From Bigelowiella natans CCMP2755 (Eukaryota > Cercozoa > Chlorarachniophyceae), in NCBI GenBank assembly GCA_000320545.1, contig ADNK01002344.1, positions 1 through 50,904 on the forward strand: a stretch of DNA of 50,904 nt, read 5' to 3'. Positions 42,876-50,904 of the stretch are shown here, piece after piece. Position 1 is the stretch's first letter; every line of letters starts with the position of its first letter. The notes under the pieces are model-generated. The model saw only the letters and a list, made by a program, of their open reading frames with translations, did not search any database and was not told the DNA's origin. A program made the translations under genes and the position numbers.

Positions 42876-44794
42876 ATGTCCACGTACAACGCCATCGTTG
42901 ATCTCGAGACCCAGGTTGCGCCCAAGCGCTCCTCCAACATGCTCGTCAAGGCACTCTCTGTGTCTGCCGTTGCTCTCTCCATGGTTCTTTGCTACCAGGC
43001 AGTATCCATGGCAAATCAGCAAGGTGGGGTATAGTCGTTGTGGCAATTATGCAGAAACCCATCTGCAGCTTCTGCGTTGAAAGATTATCCTTGTATTATG
43101 CCTAAAGACCTTTTTGAGAATAGTTGAATCGATGAATCCTTTCTGAGACATTTTTGTTGCAGTTGCTGTCGAGCCTCTCGTTGGAGGTGGGTTCTCCATG
43201 GCAGGTGTCCGCCCTGTTTCCCGCATGGCTGTTGCTCCTATGCACTCCGTTTCTCCTATGAACGTTGGCCGCTTCTCCAAGCCTTCTGTTACCAAGTTCT
43301 CTGCAGTCTCCCGCCCTCAGCAGCTTAAGGTTAACGTTGAAAAGAAGATGTCTGTTGGTGACTTGAAGAAGGAAGAGCTCGACGGAAAGGTTGCTCTCGT
43401 TCGTTGCGACCTCAACGTTCCTCTTGACGGAAAGACCATCACTGATGACACCCGTATCCGCGCTTCCATCCCAACCATCAAGCACCTGGTAAGAAGCAAA
43501 CACAACCGTCATTCGCAAATGATGAGCGACCAGAAAACCCCTCTTAACTGAAATAACTTCGTAGGTTGAGAGCGGCGCTAAGGTTCTCCTTACCTCCCAC
43601 CTTGGACGTCCTAAAGACGGTACGCAAATCAAACTATGTTCAGATTCAGGCTACAGTCTGTTCAAAATCTCACGTCCAATCATCGTAAATCTCAGGACCT
43701 GAGGATAAGTTCTCCCTCGCTCCTGTCGCTGCTCGTCTTTCCGAGCTCCTCGGACAGGACGTGACCTTCGTCAAGGACTGCATTGGAGAGCCTGTCAAGG
43801 AGGCTGTTGCCACCATGACACCTGGATCCGTCGCTCTCCTCGAGAACGTTCGTTTCTACAAGGAAGAGACCAAGAACGAACCAGAGTTCGCTAAGAAGGT
43901 GCTTGCAAAAACTCACAAATAAAACTAGCAGCCCAGTAAGATATCATGACGAAACAAACGGTTCTGACTGTGTCCCCGTGTCCCCTTGTATGCTCTTAGC
44001 TCGCTGCTAACGCTGACCTCTTCGTGAACGATGCTTTCGGAACCGCTCACCGTGCTCACGGATCCACCGAGGGAGTTACCGCTCACCTCAAGCCTTCCGT
44101 CGCTGGATTCCTTCTTCAGAAGGAGCTCGACTACCTTCAAGGCGCTGTTGCAGAACCTGCTCGTCCTTTCGCTGCTATCGTTGGTGGATCCAAGGTTTCC
44201 TCCAAGATCGGTGTTATCGAGTCCCTCCTCGAGAAGGTTGACAAGCTCGTCATCGGAGGCGGTATGGTTTTCACCTTCCTCAAGGCTCGCGGCCTCGAAG
44301 TAGGAAGCTCCCTCGTCGAGGAGGACAAGCTCGAGCTCGCTAAGGACCTTGAGCGCATCGCAAAGGAGAAGGGCGTTGAACTCATCCTCCCTACCGACGT
44401 TGTCCTCGCTGATGCATTCGCCAAGGATGCTAACACCCAGGTCGCTGATGCTACCGCAATCCCTGAGGGATGGATGGGACTTGACCAGGGGCCTAAGGCT
44501 ACCGAGGAGATCATTGCTGCTCTCAAGGACTGCAAGACTGTTATCTGGAACGGACCTATGGGTGTCTTCGAATTCGAGGCGTTCTCCAAGGGAACCTTCG
44601 GAGTTGCTGACGCTCTCGCTGATCTCACCAAGGGAGGCGCAACCACCATCATCGGCGGAGGAGACTCCGTTGCTGCTGTAGAGCAGGCTGGCCTTGCTGA
44701 CCAGATGTCCCACATCTCTACCGGAGGTGGAGCTTCCCTCGAGCTCCTCGAAGGAAAGGTCCTTCCTGGAGTTGCTGCCCTTAACGCAGCTTAA
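42876..44794 (+). CDS. PGK: Phosphoglycerate kinase, plastid-targeted, 5 exons, ~508 aa
   Basis: Converts 1,3-bisphosphoglycerate and ADP to 3-phosphoglycerate and ATP, in reverse in the Calvin cycle (EC 2.7.2.3). Exons: 42876-43023, 43163-43488, 43565-43619, 43696-43898, 44000-44794; phases agree, sum 1,527 nt. Family motifs: [66 protein letters not shown] and GGGDSVAA with THSTGG-type end [12 protein letters not shown]. The core begins near residue 100. The N-terminal extension has a hydrophobic segment ([20 protein letters not shown], about 23-42) and then a Ser/Arg/Met/Pro-rich stretch, a bipartite plastid leader. Codon use is strongly biased to GCT, CTC, AAG and GGA, unlike its neighbours, as expected of a highly expressed gene. 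The ATG at 42876 places the hydrophobic segment correctly. The kinase sequence looks plant/cyanobacterial in type. Confidence 0.95.
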
Positions 44795-45566
44795 ACAGTC
44801 CATGTACCTTATTACCTCGCGCGTGATGAAGCTTCCAATTAAGAGCCGCACGAGAACCCATGTTACGCATGAGCGTTTGTGTATGCCAAAGAAGTTGATT
44901 CTAAGCGAGATTATTAATCTGTAATTAAAAAAATCAAAAGAAAAATATGGTACAGCTTGAAAAAAATATCTGTCACTAATCTAGTATTGCGGGGCCGGTG
45001 CGTCACAATCGACAGTCTAGCAGTGCATGCTTTGCTATGCGTCTCAGCTCACATACCCGCATCTAGATCAATAAGTAGTAGTAGCAGATGCATGCGAACT
45101 CTGAATCTAGATGAGAGATACTGAATCGAAGCAAGTGCGTAAACTCATAAGATACGCTGCGTACTAACAAATGATAGCATCTTAACCGCTAATAAGCGAA
45201 ATGATGAATGATAACCAACCTAGCCAGCAACTCGATGCGTCATGGTAGCATGCATGCGAATATGTTCAACGTCTAAATATTGTTCCGTGCAGCTGCATGT
45301 AAATCTACATTACTGTCTAATAATCTACATAACTGTCTGGTTGAGTTGGTTGAGGTCACTGCTACACGTTGTATAGCACTGCTCGCATAGCTACATTATG
45401 TCATAAGATGGCCGTTCAAAGAAATTAATTTATTTGATTATTACATGCGTCAGACACTATATGTAAACAAACGGAGCCAGAAGTATGCTAGTATGTAACA
45501 GTTCTTGATATCTTGGACTCCAAAATCTAACTTATATTATTACTATTCCAGTATCGCAGCGCTGCG
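44795..45566. other. Convergent 3' intergenic region between PGK and LMF genes
   Basis: No gene is seen. The first ~350 bases after the PGK stop contain several CTAG words (near 44980, 45016, 45062, 45106) and GCATG words, a weaker form of the pattern seen after the cyclase, kinesin and CCCH genes. A TGTAA word lies near 44920 before an A-rich run, a possible polyadenylation context. Confidence 0.55.
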
Positions 45567-46469
45567 CTACGGGTCCTCTACGCGTTGTATTTCTCCTTCA
45601 TTGTCCAAGGTCAACGTTAAGAGCTTCTCAATCTTCCTTCTGTGCCACCATTCCTTCGCCGGCGGGGCTTTCGCGCTTGTCCTCTCATCAACAGCACTTG
45701 TTGCATTCGAACCCCCGTTTGAAGGCGGAGACGTAATCTCCGCAAGAGCTTCGGCCAATGCCCGTGTCTCATCATCCCCACTCATCATCGTCTGGTCATC
45801 AATATCCATGTAGTTTCCTTCCGGGAGAAAAAGAAAAGCAGCAAGCACCCTCAGCATGAGAAGATGAACAACCCCCTCCCCCCCCACCCCCACATCGCGT
45901 CCAGACGCAGCTCTCAACTCATCCAGTACTCGATTATGCGTGATGGATTAGCACCGCATTTGGTGTCATATAGCAGATAGATAGATGCTGCTAGGTGGGT
46001 TAGTGTACGAATCATCTTACGTTTGCTCGTGAGGTGGTAGTCGTAGAGCGAGACAGAAATGTACTTTGGAGGGGCCTCAGGGAAGGGGTTCTCGCTTATC
46101 AGGGACAGAACCTAGCGCAAGCATCATGGACGACGCAGCCGAAGGAAGGACGACAATGTTTAGCTCCAGTGGCTTTTCCAGATAAAAATGGCAGTGTTTT
46201 TTGAGGTATCACAAGGAAAGCGAGACGATGGCAGCAAGGAAGAATTGGAAAAGGGAATAAAACGTAAGAAAGAAGAAAAGAAGGGAGGAGGAGGCGACGG
46301 TCGTGATGAGCACTGCGAGTGGGCACTACCGGTTTAGATCCCTGCAGCAGCCTTTGCAGGAAGATCATGAACCACTGAGAGCGCCCCCAACACGCATCCA
46401 TCAAGCGATGAGAAAACACGAAGAGGCATAATGCCCATCAACCCAAAAAAGCCCAAAGTCAGTGATTAA

Positions 46470-46511
<42 letters not shown>

Positions 46512-46676
46512 GTGTGAGTGGGGATGTGTGTGATCACACGCATGCTAGTGTTTACGTCTGGAAGAAATCCGCCGCGGTAGAGCCTCAGCGGTATGAACCT
46601 GTGACAGCAGATAATCAGGATGCACGCTCCTTTTTTGTTTATCCAACGACACGGCACGTGCGGTGGAATTGTTGGC

Positions 46677-46719
<43 letters not shown>

Positions 46720-49126
46720 AGAAATATTATATGTATAAAATGTATAAAATGTGATGTAACAGATGTGAGAGAGCCATTCGCTCTCACACATCTGTTACAT
46801 CACAATGAGCTACCACCCAGGAAGGAAGAAATGATATTTAAGAACGGAGGAACACCCGATAGCTCAAGCGAGTATACACGGTAGCAGTAGGAGCAGCAGC
46901 AGCAGCAGTAGCAGCAGCAGTCGAATGCTCGGAGAAGTTTCTCTCTAGATCGATATGAATGTCCAGCTCGGCTAGCAATCTTCAGCTTACCACAGCATCC
47001 AGTCAAGCCTGGGCATGTGGCCCAGAGGAGCGAACGGGGGCGGACGTGTGACAAGGCCTGACGGCTTATACCTGGTGGTGATGGTAGTGGTGGGGGTGGG
47101 GGGGGGTGGGTGGTAGGTGGGGTTGCAGTAGGAGAAGAAGTATGCGGTGGAAATCGGAAACAAAACAAACGAACCAAAAAAAAAAAAAAACAGAAAAAAA
47201 GTTCAGCCTTTTGCACTCGGAGCTTTTTCCCGCTCATACTATTAGGCGAAGGGGTGGTAGCAGCAGCAGCAGCAGCGTCATTAGCTCGTTGCTGGCTCAT
47301 ACTTGAAGACATATTCTTTCCAGTGCTTGCCGTCGTTGGATCCCTCCACGATGAGCTCCCATCGGAACGTCGTCATGGACGCGAACAGCCCGTAGCTGTG
47401 GCCTACGTTGAAAGGGCGTAACAGCCGCGAGCTGCTCTCCAAGAACCCTGCAGCACGCATTGCAGGCGTCATATACGATCGATATCAGACATAAAGGCGG
47501 CGGTGGGATGAGGTGTATAGTCGTAGTGTAGTGGCAGCAATGGCGACGCCCCAGGCGATACGATCGATAACCTAGGAGGGCAGGGTACCTGCGAGAATAT
47601 CAGGGGGGGCTTGGTCGTTGAGCCGGAAAATTGGCGCGACGATGGCAGCGTAGATCCACGGTGCGAAGAACGCCGTGAGGGCCAGATGCGCAACTTTCCA
47701 CGCCAAGGGCATCGCGACCTGATGATAATCCAGAGCGCGGACGATGCAGGGAAGGAGGAGAACGATGTTGGATGGGACAAGACGCGGCAGCGAAGGACGA
47801 TGACGACTACAACGGCTACGGCTACGGCTACGGCTACGGCGGCGACGACGAATTACCTCTTGGTACTGGGTAAGAGCGGCGCCTATTTTGCTGGCGACGG
47901 TTCCCAATGGGGTCGAGAGAAAAGGAGCAGCAGCGGCGGCCGGGACGGCGCGCATGGCGGTGGCAGCAGCCGCAACAGAATCCGCCGACGAGGAAGGACA
48001 AAGAAGAGTCGGAAAGGTACGATGGACACTGGGCGGGATCCAGGACGACGACGATGACGCTAAATAGGCCAGCTTGGATGATGCGCAAGATGCGACGGCT
48101 GAGCAGGAGTGCCTGAGCAGGTCCACTGCGCCCCCGAGCCGCGAACCGAAGCAGCTCAAGAGCTCCCCAACTTGGCCTTCGAGACGCTTGTTGTCGGGCA
48201 GAAGCGATAGCTATCGGGAGAGTGATGTTATGTATTTATGTAAATCACGATGTTTTTTGCTATTATCCGAATAGATGACAGGGACACCGCCCAACCCACA
48301 CCCACCCTAGGCAGACATCGTCATCGTCATCGTCATTGTCATCATCATCATCATCATCATCATCATGCTGGTGGCCGACCGAGAGTGCGATCGTCAGCCA
48401 GTTGAAGAACCCGTAATTTCCTGCGCAGCGTGGGATGTAGTGGGATATGGTGCGATGATTATGATGGCGACGAAGACAACAACGTTGGTGAGTTCAGATG
48501 AGAGATGAGAAACGAAAGAGCTGAGTCCACAAGATTCTGTTTATCTTCCTTCCCCCCCCCCCCCCCCCTTCCCTCCACTACACCTGTAAGTATAATGCTG
48601 AACATAAGAGCCACGGTGCCTATGAAGCCAGCACTCCATAATTTTGGCAAGGGCGTCATGTACAAAAGAGGCAATCCAAGCTCCGCCACGAATGTTCCCA
48701 GCGCCGTGTAGCTTTGCGCCCATGATGGAGCTCTGGATGGGGGTGGTAAGCAACAGAGCAACGGCTATACTAACGGTACTGGCAGTGGTGGTGGTGGTGG
48801 TGATGTTTGATGATGATCGTGATGATTGCTGTGGCGACGACGACTTTTGGAGAAAGTAACGTGCGCGAAGCATTGTTAAGTTGGGGTAGATTTTCAAAAA
48901 AACGAAAAAAAGGGGCGAAAACAACAACAATGATTTTATCATCATCATCATCATCATCATCATCCTCTCATCATCATCATCATCATAAATCACAAACTCG
49001 CACGCTACCCGTGTGCGAACCACGACAGCTTATGCGGGAGGGGCTGCGTTTCGTAATGATAGTCCTGTGGTGTTGCATGTTCATCATTCGTCAATCTCGT
49101 CGTCATCACCACCACCATGTAGAGCA

Positions 49127-49170
<44 letters not shown>

Positions 49171-49396
49171 TCCACAAATATGATGATGATCGAGGATATG
49201 CCATGGCAATGATGGGAGCTGCTGCTACAGGGCGGCTGCTGCTGCTACCATGGCTGTGAGCGTCCGCCATTTGGGACACTGCGACTCAAGCTTTACGACC
49301 CCGCTAGCAAACATCACTTTGAACGCCAGCGCCCTAGACAACGCACACGACAAAGGTGACAAGGGAGGGGGAAAGGCAACGGTGTATTTGTTAACG

Positions 49397-49432
<36 letters not shown>

Positions 49433-50823
49433 GTGAGATCTAATACAGAGCTGGGTCGTTGTCATCTTGTTTTTTTAGCGGCTGCTGCTGCTGCTGCTAC
49501 TACTACTACTACTACTATTGCTGCTGCTGCTGCTGCACTCATCACGAACAACAGCCCCACCTGATGTTCCAGAGCGCGAGCGATGTCGCGAGCAGCGTTC
49601 CTCCCGGCAGTGCCAGCAAGGATGCGACTAGTGATTAATGACGACGACAAACGACAACGGTGATGATCCAGGTTATGGACTCGCAAATTAGGAGAATTAT
49701 GCACGGCGGCAGAGCAGGCATGCTTACTCGCCCCAGCCTCGAGGAGCAGCACATCCCACTGAAGGTTCGTGAATTGCTATAGGAAAACAATGGGTGAGGA
49801 GTGATCGCGGATACGAATGACTCGTGGCGCACATGGGAGACCGGGAAGAGATGTGCAGGTGTTGATAAGACGACGGAGAAGAGGAATGAGGAGGAGGAGG
49901 CGGAGGAGAAGAAGAATACACACCAAAAAAACACACATACATACAGGCACACACCTACCTCTGTTACGTCCGTCAAGTTGAGATATATGACCCTGGAGGA
50001 AAAAGATCAGGTAAGTGGATGATGACGACTCAGCTTGACATGATTTCCGAGTCTACGAACTCCCACAAACAAGAAAGTGCTTTGTCGCAGTGTTTCGTCG
50101 CCCGCCTTCTAACATCATCGTCGTCGTCGTAGCCGTCATCATCATGATCAAGGAGTAGGTACCACATCGAAGCGAACATCAAGGCCCACGTATACTATTC
50201 AGAGAATTAGAAATCAATGATGACTCGAAAATTGCGAACACAATCGTCTCAGTAGAGCTACGGCACAGCTCCTGCAGCACCTTTCCTCGCACTGTTGAAT
50301 TTCTATACATAGATACGTGTGCTGCGACATATACATGGTAGTAACACCTGGAGGAAAGCGAAGGCCTTGAGGGGGGCCAAGAACGAAGCCAGAGAGAGGA
50401 CAATTGCTAATACATACAGCATTTGTCGTCTCAGTGAATGAGCTGCCGGCCAACGATAATTCATATATTTTTACACATATGTGTATATTCTACATATTTT
50501 CATGCTTGTGTATGATCATTGCACGATGAAAACTACCTGAGTCCACCATCCTCCGCATGCCTTTATCGCTCGATCCAAACATTTCCCAGCATTTTTTCTG
50601 AGCAAGCAAGCACCAACCCGTTGGCTCCTGTCCGTCCTCTCAACTTTTGGTTTTTAGTGCTTGACCTAGTGCGAACCCCCTCCCCCCCCCTCCCCCCCCC
50701 TCCTCCTCTTCCCCTCTGTTACCTGTGCTCGGAACACCGCCCGATTCAACTGCTGCGGGACCTGCGGCCGTATCTTCATCCTTTTTTGGCTGCTCTAGGA
50801 CTCTTTCCACGTTGCTTCTCCAC
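45567..50823 (-). CDS. Lipase maturation factor (LMF1/2) family membrane protein, 5' partial, 18 exons seen
   Basis: A multi-pass ER membrane protein; in animals LMF1 is needed to fold dimeric lipases. Exons (minus): 50823-50723, 50442-50348, 50194-50163, 49992-49959, 49776-49728, 49627-49561, 49333-49249, 49064-49009, 48732-48584, 48420-48380, 48210-47857, 47718-47589, 47447-47303, 47071-46991, 46598-46556, 46374-46330, 46111-46021, 45817-45567. All phases agree, giving about 615 residues. LMF landmarks: QFTNLQWDVLLLEAGA, FKVMFASGVVKLESQCPKW, DYHYETQPLPHKLSWFAHG, GNYGFFNWLTIALS, FNVGHSYGLFASMTTFR, GKHWKEYVFKYKPSG, MPRLDWMLWF, FLQRLLQGSKPV, ENPFPEAPPKYIS and LYDYHLTS, and a late EWWHRRK. Hydrophobic segments occur near VLAIVLSLASFLAPL and GFIGTVALMFSIILTG. 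The start codon is off the right edge. The middle exon 48210-47857 is poorly conserved and Ser/Ala-rich. Many exons are only 32-67 nt. Confidence 0.9.
46474..46520. repeat. (GT)n microsatellite
   Basis: A nearly pure TG run lies in the intron between LMF exons 46598-46556 and 46374-46330. Confidence 0.9.
46679..46717. repeat. (TA)n microsatellite
   Basis: A pure TA run of about 19 units lies in the intron 46599-46990 of the LMF gene, about 30 bases before the inverted repeat at 46750. Confidence 0.9.
46750..46804. repeat. Near-perfect inverted repeat (hairpin) in an LMF intron
   Basis: The left arm (46750-46771, starting TGTGATGTAACAGATGTGAG) pairs with the right arm (46781-46804, CTCTCACACATCTGTTACAT then CACA) over 22 bp with a two-base bulge and a 9-base loop. 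It lies in intron 46599-46990 beside a TA run. It could be a small MITE-like remnant or a foldback RNA. Confidence 0.85.
48300..48366. repeat. (CAT)n / (CATCGT)n tract
   Basis: CATCGT units followed by CAT units lie in the intron between LMF exons 48420-48380 and 48210-47857. Similar CAT runs occur in another LMF intron at 48938-48985. Confidence 0.85.
49129..49167. repeat. (CT)n microsatellite
   Basis: A pure CT run of about 19 units lies in the LMF intron 49065-49248, on the minus strand reading as GA. Confidence 0.9.
49396..49432. repeat. (GCT)n microsatellite
   Basis: A GCT run of about 12 units lies in the LMF intron 49334-49560. A second GCT/ACT tract follows at 49480-49535. Confidence 0.85.
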
Positions 50824-50904
50824 CTGAAGGAGCGATATTAGTTGTTGTGTATATTTCAGGTAGAAATGGCTTGTATCACACGATGGGGAATGCAATATGC
50901 CTAC

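Noticed and set aside
50519-50827. 102-codon + strand frame at the right edge
   Set aside because: It is antisense to an LMF exon and carries a poly-C-derived Pro run. The minus-strand reading is in phase with the next LMF exon.

Overview
The window is nuclear DNA from an intron-rich unicellular eukaryote with a complex (secondary) plastid. Genes are split by mostly 50-440 nt GT-AG introns. Two genes encode plastid proteins, phosphoglycerate kinase and ribosomal protein PSRP3/Ycf65, and both carry a bipartite leader: an ER-type hydrophobic segment followed by a Ser/Arg-rich transit-like stretch. Neither leader shows the Phe motif typical of diatom or cryptophyte leaders. Intron density, leader type and a green-looking PGK make a chlorarachniophyte (Bigelowiella-like) my best guess. 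This is inference, not proof.

Layout, left to right: (1) + strand, 3' end of a class III nucleotide-cyclase-like gene, cut by the left edge. (2) - strand, 3120-30007: one giant gene that I rebuilt as 20 exons encoding about 8,081 residues, a HECT-type E3 ubiquitin ligase with UBA, SPRY, LamG-like, discoidin-like, SAM-like and Tudor-like parts and a large repeated module I do not recognise. (3) + strand, 31378-35905: a 21-exon kinesin. (4) - strand, 37301-38675: plastid ribosomal protein PSRP3. (5) + strand, 39253-41258: an RNA-binding protein with seven CCCH zinc fingers. (6) + strand, 42876-44794: plastid PGK. (7) - strand, 45567 to beyond the right edge: a lipase maturation factor (LMF1/2) family membrane protein.

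Most neighbours are convergent or divergent pairs; the CCCH and PGK genes are in tandem. HECT/kinesin and PSRP3/CCCH share divergent promoter regions. Cyclase/HECT, kinesin/PSRP3 and PGK/LMF share 3' ends. The flanks downstream of the four + strand genes are unusually rich in the tetranucleotide CTAG; the two divergent promoter regions are not.

The genes do not form one pathway. They are ordinary nuclear neighbours (ubiquitin signalling, transport, RNA binding, plastid translation, Calvin cycle, ER lipase folding). The most novel material is the giant E3: its size, the five-copy module marked by WAWY/WGWF and YPSPH motifs, and its nested domains. Exon boundaries were chosen by hand from splice sites and were checked by continuous reading phase and family motifs, not by transcripts.
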